Of a stretch of DNA of 12,489 nucleotides, positions 6,806 through 12,489 are shown in pieces. This stretch comes from an uncultured Coriobacteriia bacterium. GTDB lineage: Bacteria; Actinomycetota; Coriobacteriia; Coriobacteriales; QAMH01. Positions within the stretch are counted from its first letter, which is position 1. The number at the start of each line of letters is the position of its first letter. Below the pieces are notes generated by a model. The model saw only the letters and a list, made by a program, of their open reading frames with translations, made no database searches and had not been told where the DNA came from. Both the position numbers and the translations under genes were made by a program. The stretch lies in contig CABSKV010000042.1 in the NCBI GenBank assembly GCA_902478425.1, positions 1 through 12,489 on the forward strand. Direction: 5' to 3'.

Positions 6806-7630
6806 CTACTTGGCCGCGCCGAACCACTCCTCCTGGAGCTTGGCGATGGTGCCATCGGCCTGCATCTCGGCAAGCGCGTTGTTGATGGCCTCGGCCAGCG
6901 CGACGTTGGAGGTGTTCACGATGATGCCGTACTGCTCGCCCGTCGGGATGACCTCGAGGATGTCGCAGTCGTCATACTCGTGCGCAATGCTGTAGGCAGC
7001 AGCCGGCTCGTCGTAGATGACGGCCTTGATCTTGCCGGTACGCAGAGCCGCGAGCATGTCGGGGGTCTCCTGGAACGGCGTATAGGCGATGTCCTTCAGG
7101 TTCTCCTTGGCCCAAGCCTCGCCCGAGGAACCGGACTGGGCGCCGACGGCCTGGCCGTTGAGCGCATCGCGGCTCGTCACATCGGAGCCCTTGAGGACAA
7201 CGATGGCGAGGTTGGAGTCATAGTACGCGTCGGTGAAGGCGACCTGTTCGGCACGCTCGTCATCAATGGTGATGGCGCTGATGGCGCAATCGAAGGTCTT
7301 GCCACCCGCGACCTGCGTCACGAGCGAATCGAAGGCCTGGTTCTGGATGTCGGCATTGAGGCCGAGGTGCTTCGCGACTTCCTTGATGAGCGCGATATCG
7401 TAGCCCTTGATCTCGCCGTTCTCCTGATACTCCATCGGAGCGTAATCAGGGCTCGTGGCAACCGTGAGGGTGCCCGGCGTGACGAGCGTGTACTCGTCGG
7501 AAGCGGCGGAGCTGGAGCTCGCAGAACTGGACTGCGAGGAGCCACCGCAGGCGCTCAGCGCGAGCATGCCGACGACGGCGATGCAGGCAAGGCCGAACAC
7601 GGCAATCTTAGAAAACTTCCCCTTCAACAT
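6806..7630 (-). CDS. Amino acid ABC transporter substrate-binding lipoprotein, importer 1
   Basis: A 274-residue extracellular solute-binding protein of family 3 (SBP_bac_3), anchored to the outer face of the membrane by lipid. A signal peptide with positive start MLKGKFSK ends in the lipobox LSAC, with Cys28 the predicted lipidated residue, followed by a serine-rich linker (30-44). The two-lobe domain begins at GTLTVATSPDYAPM (53-66). Residues fitting the amino acid pocket are T121 and R126 in AITIDDERAE (carboxylate binding), SGSSGE (166-171) and D207 in VIYDEPAAA (amino-group binding). The ATG at 7630 follows AAGGGAGAG. The 101-base gap upstream (7631-7731) shows neither a convincing promoter nor a terminator, so it may be co-transcribed with importer 2. 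The ligand is not determinable; polar amino acid uptake is the family role. Confidence 0.93.
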   Translation of the reverse strand: MLKGKFSKIAVFGLACIAVVGMLALSACGGSSQSSSASSSSAASDEYTLVTPGTLTVATSPDYAPMEYQENGEIKGYDIALIKEVAKHLGLNADIQNQAFDSLVTQVAGGKTFDCAISAITIDDERAEQVAFTDAYYDSNLAIVVLKGSDVTSRDALNGQAVGAQSGSSGEAWAKENLKDIAYTPFQETPDMLAALRTGKIKAVIYDEPAAAYSIAHEYDDCDILEVIPTGEQYGIIVNTSNVALAEAINNALAEMQADGTIAKLQEEWFGAAK

Positions 7631-7731
7631 CTCTCTCCCTTACTACTCGAAATTGCAAATCCGAAACGCATTTTCAAACCGTGCAACCGTACCATAGCTG
7701 CTCACCTGCGGCAATGAAATACTGGTCACCG
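7631..7731. other. Gap between the two importer operons
   Basis: These 101 bases separate the importer 2 ATPase stop from the importer 1 lipoprotein start. I see the lipoprotein ribosome site (AAGGGAGAG on the minus strand) but no hairpin strong enough to call a terminator and no -35/-10 pair with good matches. Read-through from importer 2 is therefore possible. Confidence 0.5.
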
Positions 7732-8499
7732 TCAGTCGTAAATCTTTCTGAGGAAGCTCTTGGTACGCTCGTGTTGCGGATGGTCGATGACCTGCTCGGG
7801 CGTGCCCTCCTCGACGATCACGCCCTTGTCCATGAAGATGACACGATCCGAGACGTCGCGCGCGAAGGTCATCTCGTGCGTGACGATGACCATGGTCATG
7901 TGTTCCTCGGCAAGGTCGCGGATGATCTTGAGGACGTCTTGCGTGAGTTCGGGATCAAGCGCGCTCGTGGGCTCGTCGAAGAAGAGGATGTCGGGCTTGG
8001 TGCACAGCGCACGTGCGATGGCGACACGCTGGAGCTGGCCGCCGGAAAGCTCGTTGGGAACCATGTCCTCCTTGCCCGCCAGGCCGAACTTGGCAAGGAG
8101 CTCGAGTGCCATGGTACGGGCCTGCTCCTTGTCGATCTTCTGCACGCGTACGGGCGCATCCATGACGTTTTGCAGCACCGTTCGATGCGGAAAGAGGTTG
8201 AAGTTCTGGAACACGAGGCCGAACTTCGAGCGTGCCTTCTTGAGCGTCGCCTTGTCGGCGTAGACCGCACGTCCATCGGGGCCGGGTTGCGCCACGACGA
8301 TGTCCTCGTAGGCAAGGTAGCCCCGCTCGAAGGTCTCGAGCAGCGTCGCGCAACGCAGCAGGGTGGACTTGCCGCCACCTGACGAACCGATGATGCTCAC
8401 GACCTCGCCTTGCGTGACCTCGAGGCTGATGTCCTTGAGGACCATCGTGTCGCCGAAGCTCTTCTCTACGTTCTTGAGGGAGAGAATCTCCTTGGGCAT
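7732..8499 (-). CDS. Polar amino acid ABC transporter ATPase (GlnQ-like), importer 2
   Basis: A 255-residue cytoplasmic ATPase, paralogous to the one at 4467-5207; both end in HPxHERTKxFL. Motifs are complete: Walker A GSSGGGKS (38-45), Q-loop Q98, signature LSGGQ (151-155), Walker B ILFFDE (171-176), D-loop SALD (179-182) and H208. Between Walker A and the Q-loop, it carries a longer segment (about 66-92, with QPGPDGRAVYADK) than its paralogue. I chose the ATG at 8499 because GGAGAGGAG lies about 9 bases upstream, in the 19-base gap after the permease stop. An ATG at 8526 overlaps the permease gene and has no ribosome site. It probably energises the permease next to it. Family is certain, transported amino acid unknown. 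Confidence 0.95.
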   Translation of the reverse strand: MPKEILSLKNVEKSFGDTMVLKDISLEVTQGEVVSIIGSSGGGKSTLLRCATLLETFERGYLAYEDIVVAQPGPDGRAVYADKATLKKARSKFGLVFQNFNLFPHRTVLQNVMDAPVRVQKIDKEQARTMALELLAKFGLAGKEDMVPNELSGGQLQRVAIARALCTKPDILFFDEPTSALDPELTQDVLKIIRDLAEEHMTMVIVTHEMTFARDVSDRVIFMDKGVIVEEGTPEQVIDHPQHERTKSFLRKIYD

Positions 8500-8518
8500 G
8501 GGCGTAATCTCCTCTCCC

Positions 8519-9196
8519 CTAGTCATGGTAGTAGTCGAGCTTCTTCTCGGCCTTGTTCAAGATGAACTCGACGACGAGCGTGAAGATCCAGTAGATGGCC
8601 GCGGCGATGACGTAGGGAATCATGCTCACGAACGATGCGGCAAGCGCCTTTGCCTCGGTGAACATCTCGGCGATGCCGAGCACGAAGGCAAGCGAGGTGT
8701 CCTTGACAAGCGTGATGATCTCGTTGCCCATGGCCGGCAAGATGCGCTTGATGACCTGGGGCAAGACGATGTAGAAGAAGGTCTGGGCACGTGAGTAGCC
8801 GAGTACCTCGGCTGCCTCGTAGTGCCCGACGGGAATGGACTGGATGCCACTGCGGTATATCTCGGCGAAGTAAGCCGCGTAGTTGAGGATGAAGCCGATT
8901 GCGCAGGCACCGAACTTCCAGCCCGAGCCCATGTTGATGCCGAAGAGGTAGTACGGTCCGAACATGAGCGCCATGAGCTGGAGCATGAGAGGCGTTCCGC
9001 GCATGAAGGAGATGTAGACGCGCGCGACGAGCGAAAGCGGCTTGAACTTGCTCATACGCGCGAGCGCTATGACGATGCCGAGCGGCAACGCCCCGACAAG
9101 CGTCACGACGAATATCTCGAGCGATAGCACGAAGCCCGCACCTAGGTCGGGCAGCACTACCGACATCATCTGCATGAATGCAGGATCCAAACTCAT
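8519..9196 (-). CDS. Amino acid ABC transporter permease (HisM/GlnP type), importer 2
   Basis: A 225-residue membrane subunit of normal family length, with about five membrane helices. The first helix (about 20-46) leads into the RGTPLMLQLMALMFGPYYLFG segment (near 67). The EAA loop that docks the ATPase reads GHYEAAEVLGYSRAQTFFYI (near 125-144), and the chain ends in a short charged tail, KAEKKLDYYHD. It lacks the additional outer domain and long tail of the importer 1 permease. The ATG at 9196 directly follows a GTG (9199). A GAGG lies just 2 bases before the ATG, too close to be ideal, and a start at a further ATG (9175) is possible, so the first eight residues are uncertain. As the only permease of this importer, it should form a homodimer. 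It follows the binding-protein gene after a GC-rich hairpin and precedes its ATPase. Confidence 0.93.
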   Translation of the reverse strand: MSLDPAFMQMMSVVLPDLGAGFVLSLEIFVVTLVGALPLGIVIALARMSKFKPLSLVARVYISFMRGTPLMLQLMALMFGPYYLFGINMGSGWKFGACAIGFILNYAAYFAEIYRSGIQSIPVGHYEAAEVLGYSRAQTFFYIVLPQVIKRILPAMGNEIITLVKDTSLAFVLGIAEMFTEAKALAASFVSMIPYVIAAAIYWIFTLVVEFILNKAEKKLDYYHD

Positions 9197-9216
9197 CACC
9201 TCGTCTATGGCACGAA

Positions 9217-9242
9217 CGGGGCGGCCTCAAGCAGCCGCCCCG
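9217..9242 (-). promoter_or_regulatory. GC-rich stem-loop between binding-protein and permease genes, importer 2
   Basis: A perfect 9-bp stem (CGGGGCGGC at 9217-9225 with 9234-9242) closes an 8-base loop. It lies 24 bases after the lipoprotein stop and about 20 bases before the permease start. No T-run follows on the minus strand, so partial termination or protection of the upstream message from 3' decay is more likely than full termination. It occupies the same position as the stem-loops of importer 1, but the sequence is different. Confidence 0.7.
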
Positions 9243-9266
9243 CAGGTTTCCGTATGTGAGAAGGGC

Positions 9267-10112
9267 TTACTTGCCCAGGCACCAGTTCTCGTAGCTAATG
9301 CCATCGGAGGAATACTTCTCGCAGATCTCCTTGATCGTGCCGTCGGCATCCATCTCCTTGAGCGTCGCGGTCACCTGGTCGGCAAGACCGTCGTTGCCCT
9401 TCTTGAAGGCAACGGCGTAGTGCTCGCTGGACAGCTCCTCGTCGAGCATCTTGAACACGCCCGGCTTGGCGGCCATCTGGTACTGCGCGATGGACAGGTC
9501 GCAGGCAACGGCGTCAACCATGCCGCTCTCGAGCTGCATGAAGGCGTTGTTGTAGTCGCCGATCGTCTCGACCTTGCCACCGGCGAAGGTGTCCTGCAGG
9601 CTCTTCTCGTCGCCATCGAGCACCTCAAGGGCAGCAGAGTCGACCTGGGTCATGACGGTCTTGCCGGCAAGGTCGGCCAGCGAGTTGATGTCGCTATCGG
9701 CCTTCACGACGATGACCTGAGCGTTGAGCATGTACATATCGGTGAAGGAGTAATCGTTCTCACGGCCCTCGTAGGTGAAGCCGTTCCAGATGCAGGTGAT
9801 GTTGCCCTGGTTGATGAGCGCGTCCTTGGCATCCCAGTCGATGGGCTCTGCCTGGAAGGTCCAGCCATTGCGCTTGCAGACCTCCTTGGCAAGATCGAGG
9901 TCAAAGCCGGTGAACTCGCCCGTCTCGGTGTCCTTGAAGCCATAGGGCGGATAGCTCTGGTCAAAGCCGACGATGAAGACGTTATCCGTCGGAGCGTTAT
10001 CGGCAGCCGCGCTGCTCGAAGACGGCGAGCTACCACCGCACGCGCTCAGCGCGAGGGCGCCAAAGCACAGCATGCAGCACGCAAGCGCGATCGTTACGAT
10101 TTTCTTCTTCAT
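9267..10112 (-). CDS. Amino acid ABC transporter substrate-binding lipoprotein, importer 2
   Basis: A 281-residue solute-binding protein of family 3, lipid-anchored at the cell surface. The signal peptide MKKKIVTIALACC... ends in the lipobox LSAC with Cys25 lipidated, then a short Ser/Ala linker (28-38). The pocket region starts FIVGFDQSYPPYGF (46-59). T113 and R117 in IWNGFTYEGRE fit the carboxylate-binding site, and D205 in ACDLS fits the amino-group contact. The mature protein has five further cysteines (79, 107, 204, 264, 278), more than its neighbour's two (115, 222), so a disulfide is possible but unproven. The ATG at 10112 follows AGGGAGAAAG at good spacing, and a promoter lies upstream (10162-10189). 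It is the first gene of the transporter block. Ligand unknown; it is clearly diverged from the other lipoprotein here, so the two importers probably take different amino acids. Confidence 0.93.
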   Translation of the reverse strand: MKKKIVTIALACCMLCFGALALSACGGSSPSSSSAAADNAPTDNVFIVGFDQSYPPYGFKDTETGEFTGFDLDLAKEVCKRNGWTFQAEPIDWDAKDALINQGNITCIWNGFTYEGRENDYSFTDMYMLNAQVIVVKADSDINSLADLAGKTVMTQVDSAALEVLDGDEKSLQDTFAGGKVETIGDYNNAFMQLESGMVDAVACDLSIAQYQMAAKPGVFKMLDEELSSEHYAVAFKKGNDGLADQVTATLKEMDADGTIKEICEKYSSDGISYENWCLGK

Positions 10113-10161
10113 GTTCTTTCTCCCTACATCACTCTAGCGTAGTAAAGTTTCGTACCGTGGC

Positions 10162-10189
10162 ATTGTAGCCCATATGGATGAGGCTTCAA
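10162..10189 (-). promoter_or_regulatory. Predicted sigma-70/A-type promoter of the transporter block
   Basis: On the minus strand, TTGAAG (10184-10189, 4 of 6 matches) and TACAAT (10162-10167, 5 of 6) are separated by 16 bases. Transcription would start near 10155, giving a leader of about 40 bases before the ATG at 10112. This is the best promoter match in the window and the likely start of importer 2, perhaps of the whole block to EamA. Confidence 0.6.
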
Positions 10190-10207
10190 GTAACAATCGG
10201 CTCCAAT

Positions 10208-10250
10208 GTCATTTCGAGCGAAGCGAACGGAGTGAGCGAAGTCGAGAAAT
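10208..10250. repeat. Imperfect palindromic intergenic repeat (CATTTCGAG...CGAGAAATG type)
   Basis: The stretch begins GTCATTTCGAGCGAAGCG and ends GAAGTCGAGAAAT, with ends that pair (CATTTC/GAAATG) and a GAGCGAA/GAGCGAA internal repetition. Motifs of this style occur as short dispersed palindromes in many bacterial genomes; membership of such a family here is inference. It abuts the recO hairpin. Confidence 0.55.
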
Positions 10251-10280
10251 GTGTCAGGGGCCTGGCCCCGTGACACATTT
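10247..10280 (-). terminator. Stem-loop directly after recO
   Basis: AAATGTGTCA (10247-10256) pairs exactly with TGACACATTT (10271-10280), extended by a GGGGC/GCCCC stem (10257-10261 with 10265-10269), with one bulged G at 10270 and a 3-base loop. On the minus strand, the stem begins on the base following the recO TAA. No T-run follows on that strand; on the plus strand, it ends in TTTTT. It probably ends the ybeY-dgkA-era-recO transcript, and its left arm overlaps the 3' end of the adjacent repeat. Confidence 0.7.
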
Positions 10281-11030
10281 TTAGATGAGCAGCGTCTTGA
10301 GAAAGGCAATGCTGCGCAGATCGAAGCCGGCATGCTCGCGCACCCACATGTGGGCGAGGTCGAGCAGCTCGATTTCGGGATACGCCTCGATCTGGGCGAT
10401 TTGCAGGAAGGTCGAAAAGAGCAGTGCCTCGATCCAGGCTGCCGCCTGCGGGTCGATGGTCGTACAAATGCCGAGGCGCGCAAGGCACGCATCGCAGAGA
10501 GCACCGCCAAAGCTCACGTCGAAGGCACGCACTTGCTCGATAGGCGTACCACACAGGGCGCATTCGCGCGTTGCGGGTGCGAATCCCTGCATGGCCATCG
10601 CCTTGAAGAGAAAGGCTGCGGCAATGAGCGCCGAGGTGCGTGCGGGATGCTCTGCCATGGAGCGCAAGGCCGCCGCGCTCATCTCGTACATGCGCTCACC
10701 GAGCACGACCCCATCGCGTCCGAGCTTCTCGAGGAACTCGGCTGCGACGCTCGCACTTGCCGTACGCTCCAGCTCGTCGCGAATCGCCGCGTTCGTGGCA
10801 ACCGTCTTGACCTCGCGCACGATGTCGAGTGACTTGCCCTCGTGAAGGAGCAGATCAGCCTCGCCGAAGAGCTCGAGGCGGGCGCCGATGCGGTTTCCGG
10901 GCTTGCGCAGCCCCTTGGCGACGGCACGCACCTGGCGCCCGTCATCGGCGAGCAAGGTTACGATGACGTCGGTCTCGCCGAGCTTGGTGTGCTTGAGGAC
11001 GATGCAGCGGGCGTTATAAGCCTTCGCCAT
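10281..11030 (-). CDS. recO: DNA repair protein RecO
   Basis: A 249-residue RecO, which with RecR (and RecF) loads RecA onto single-stranded DNA coated with SSB during gap and break repair. The N-terminal OB-fold reads YNARCIVLKHTKLGETDVIVTLLADDGRQVRAVAKGLRK (5-43, quoted here only by its span and typical GETD and AKG motifs). A helical C-terminal domain follows, holding the zinc site with Cys157, Cys160, Cys179 and Cys182 (CALC and CDAC). Length is normal. The ATG at 11030 lies inside the end of era (17-base overlap), with AGGA 7-8 bases upstream, which supports tight coupling. It is the last gene of the set, followed at once by a hairpin. Assignment is secure from fold motifs plus gene order. 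Confidence 0.93.
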   Translation of the reverse strand: MAKAYNARCIVLKHTKLGETDVIVTLLADDGRQVRAVAKGLRKPGNRIGARLELFGEADLLLHEGKSLDIVREVKTVATNAAIRDELERTASASVAAEFLEKLGRDGVVLGERMYEMSAAALRSMAEHPARTSALIAAAFLFKAMAMQGFAPATRECALCGTPIEQVRAFDVSFGGALCDACLARLGICTTIDPQAAAWIEALLFSTFLQIAQIEAYPEIELLDLAHMWVREHAGFDLRSIAFLKTLLI

Positions 11031-11979
11031 AACCGAACTTCCTGATCTGCGCGGCGTTCTGGCGCCAGTCCTTCTTGACCTTCACCGTGAGGTCGAGGTG
11101 CACCTGACAGCCGAAGATGCGCTCGAGGTCCTCGCGCGCCTGCGTGCCGATTTGCTTGATCTTGGAGCCCTTGGCACCGATGATGATGCCCTTCTGGCTA
11201 TCGCGCTCGACGTAAATGACCGCCCAGATGCGCATGAGACGGCGGTCCTCGATACGCTCGATGTCCTCGACGACGACACCGACCGAATGGGGCACTTCGT
11301 CGAAGGTCGAGCGCAGTATCTTCTCGCGGATGAACTCGGCGATGAGCACCTCATCGGAGAGGTCGACGCCCGTACCTGCCGGAAACCAACGCGGCCCGGT
11401 GGGAAGTAGCTTGTAGACGGCATCGATGAAGGCGTCGAGGCCGCAATTGTGCTTGGCCGAGACGACGACTTCCTCGTCGAAATCGCACAGACCGCGTGCC
11501 TGCTCGAGACGCTCGGCGATGACGGGCTTCTTCACGAGGTCGGCCTTGGAGATGACGAGGATCTTATGGCACGACAGCTCGTTGATGTGGTTGGCAATCC
11601 ACTCATCACCCGTGCCAACGGGCTGGGAGGCATCGATGAGGAAGGCGACGACATCGACGTCGGCAAGCGCCTGCAGGGCGGACTCGTTGAGCTCTTCGCC
11701 CAGCGCATCCTTGGGCTTGTGGATGCCCGGCGTGTCGACCATGATCATCTGCATGTCAGTAGTGTCGTAGACGGCACGGAGGCGATGGCGCGTGGTCTGC
11801 GGCGTGCGCGAGGTGATGGCGAGCTTCGTGCCCATGATGTGATTGAGCAGCGTGGACTTGCCCGCATTGGGCCTACCGACAAAAGTCACGAAACCGCTGC
11901 GGAAGGTCTCGGGATCGACCGGCGCAGACGTATCATCGACAATGCCAGCAGCTTTGAGCATTTCGTCAAGATCGGGCAT
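11014..11979 (-). CDS. era: GTPase Era
   Basis: A 321-residue Ras-like GTPase that binds the 3' end of 16S rRNA and helps mature the 30S subunit. An approximately 28-residue N-terminal extension precedes G1 GRPNAGKS (35-42), the G2 region TPQTTRH (59-65), G3 DTPG (82-85), G4 SKAD (144-147) and G5 SAK (174-176). The C-terminal KH domain includes the GAKG loop (268-271) in KGIIIGAKGSKIKQIG. G4 departs from the usual NKxD: Ser144 replaces Asn (codon TCC at 11548-11550). The ATG at 11979 follows AAGGAGGGG at 4-5 bases. It lies 9 bases after dgkA and overlaps recO. The YbeY-DgkA-Era neighbourhood links rRNA 3'-end processing with 30S assembly. Identity is certain. Confidence 0.97.
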   Translation of the reverse strand: MPDLDEMLKAAGIVDDTSAPVDPETFRSGFVTFVGRPNAGKSTLLNHIMGTKLAITSRTPQTTRHRLRAVYDTTDMQMIMVDTPGIHKPKDALGEELNESALQALADVDVVAFLIDASQPVGTGDEWIANHINELSCHKILVISKADLVKKPVIAERLEQARGLCDFDEEVVVSAKHNCGLDAFIDAVYKLLPTGPRWFPAGTGVDLSDEVLIAEFIREKILRSTFDEVPHSVGVVVEDIERIEDRRLMRIWAVIYVERDSQKGIIIGAKGSKIKQIGTQAREDLERIFGCQVHLDLTVKVKKDWRQNAAQIRKFGYGEGL

Positions 11980-11988
11980 TGCCCCTCC

Positions 11989-12354
11989 TTATGCGAGCAG
12001 GTTCATGAACGCGGGAATGTAGACGATGAGGCCGGCGACGACCGCGGTAATCGCGAGCACGAGCACGGCACCTGCAGCCGCGTCCTTCGCGACCTTGATG
12101 AGGTGGTTGTATTCGGGGCTCACCTTGTCGCAAAGCGCCTCGATGGCCGTGTTGAGCACCTCGGCCGAGATGACCATGCCGATGCAGATGACGACGACGC
12201 ACCAGCCCCAGGTCTCGACCTGCAAGGCCCAGCAGGCGATGAGCGCCGCGATGGCGAAGACAAGATGCACCTTCATGTGAAGCTCGCTCTTGAACGCCCT
12301 GCCGATTCCGGCAAAGGCGACGGCGAAGCTCTTGGCTTGCGATTGGTTCTTCAT
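11989..12354 (-). CDS. dgkA: Diacylglycerol/undecaprenol kinase
   Basis: A 121-residue integral membrane kinase with three hydrophobic helices (about 29-44, 49-66, 95-117). In Gram-positive relatives, it phosphorylates undecaprenol to recycle the cell-wall lipid carrier rather than diacylglycerol; that substrate is the likelier one here by analogy, not shown by the sequence. The family signature is intact: AEVLNTAIEALCDKV (64-78) and KVAKDAAAGAVLV (87-99), including E65, N68, E72 and D91, which fit the metal/ATP and catalytic positions. The ATG at 12354 overlaps the ybeY stop by one base (TGATG), implying coupled translation, and era follows 9 bases downstream. Length matches the family. Confidence 0.94.
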   Translation of the reverse strand: MKNQSQAKSFAVAFAGIGRAFKSELHMKVHLVFAIAALIACWALQVETWGWCVVVICIGMVISAEVLNTAIEALCDKVSPEYNHLIKVAKDAAAGAVLVLAITAVVAGLIVYIPAFMNLLA

Positions 12355-12489
12355 CAGCGTATTCCCGTCAGGCCGTAGGCATCGAGAATCTCCTTCTCGA
12401 GCGCTTCCATCTCGAGTGCCTCGTCCTCGTCGACGTGATCGTAGCCGAGCAGATGCAGGGTCGAATGGACGGAAAGGAACGCAAATTCG
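12354..12489 (-). CDS. ybeY: Endoribonuclease YbeY, C-terminal fragment
   Basis: Only the last 44 codons are present; the gene enters from the right edge. YbeY is a zinc-dependent RNase needed for 16S rRNA 3'-end maturation and 70S quality control. The zinc motif is visible as HSTLHLLGYDH (codons at 12467 down to 12435), with all three metal-binding histidines and the GYDH end. The second position is Ser where the common form has Gly (HGxLHLxGYDH). The tail, EALEKEILDAYGLTGIR, is typical in length. The TGA overlaps the dgkA ATG by one base. This fragment was too short to appear as a separate long ORF, but motif and neighbours make the call firm. Confidence 0.92.
   Translation of the reverse strand, partial: EFAFLSVHSTLHLLGYDHVDEDEALEMEALEKEILDAYGLTGIR

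Noticed and set aside
6791..7717. 308-codon open frame on the plus strand
   Set aside because: Antisense to the importer 1 lipoprotein, which has a full signal peptide, lipobox and pocket residues; the plus-strand frame has none of these.
9042..10142. 366-codon open frame on the plus strand
   Set aside because: It runs antisense to the importer 2 lipoprotein and the start of its permease, has no recognisable domain, and is explained by G/C-biased third positions on the coding strand.
7687..10156. Shared GGTACG hexamer upstream of both lipoprotein genes as a common regulator site
   Set aside because: Only six bases are shared, at different distances from the starts, and the sites are not convincingly palindromic.
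10113..10200. Riboswitch or T-box leader before the importer 2 lipoprotein
   Set aside because: The predicted leader is about 40 bases, too short, and no conserved T-box or riboswitch motif is visible.

Overview
The window reads as chromosomal DNA of a high-GC, anaerobic, Gram-positive-type bacterium. The best fit is Actinomycetota, class Coriobacteriia (inference, roughly 70% sure). The grounds are a pyruvate:ferredoxin oxidoreductase, lipoprotein-type (not periplasmic) solute-binding proteins, the ybeY-dgkA-era-recO order, and strong G/C third-position use that leaves long shadow ORFs opposite nearly every gene. No rRNA, tRNA, CRISPR array, transposase or phage gene is visible.

Layout. (1) Positions 1-437 (+) are the 3' end of a PFOR gene, followed by a terminator hairpin and a large perfect palindrome (504-590) that fills the convergent gap to (2) a MATE-family efflux gene (605-2092, -). 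(3) A divergent intergenic region (2093-2243) separates MATE from a GT4-type glycosyltransferase (2244-3425, +). (4) A second palindromic element (3439-3546) fills the next convergent gap. (5) Positions 3595 to 10112 are all minus strand and hold two complete polar amino acid ABC importers in tandem, each ordered lipoprotein, permease, ATPase, with an EamA/DMT exporter at the 3' end. (6) A third repeat/hairpin region (10208-10280) separates this block from (7) the housekeeping set ybeY (partial)-dgkA-era-recO (-, 10281-12489), whose junctions overlap or nearly touch.

How the genes work together. Each importer has one binding lipoprotein, one permease (so a permease homodimer is expected) and one GlnQ-like ATPase. 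In both, a stem-loop lies between the binding-protein gene and the permease gene, the usual place for making more binding protein than membrane components. The downstream importer has an unusual permease: an extra N-terminal hydrophobic helix and a roughly 165-residue extracytoplasmic domain precede the normal permease core, and a 90-residue charged tail follows it. Its ATPase stop codon overlaps the EamA start, so import and a putative metabolite or amino acid exporter look translationally coupled. The ybeY-dgkA-era-recO set covers rRNA maturation, lipid carrier recycling, 30S assembly and recombination repair.

I did not find a clearly new multi-gene system. The items most worth a second look are the modular permease, the three different palindromic elements in intergenic gaps, and the SBP/permease hairpins.
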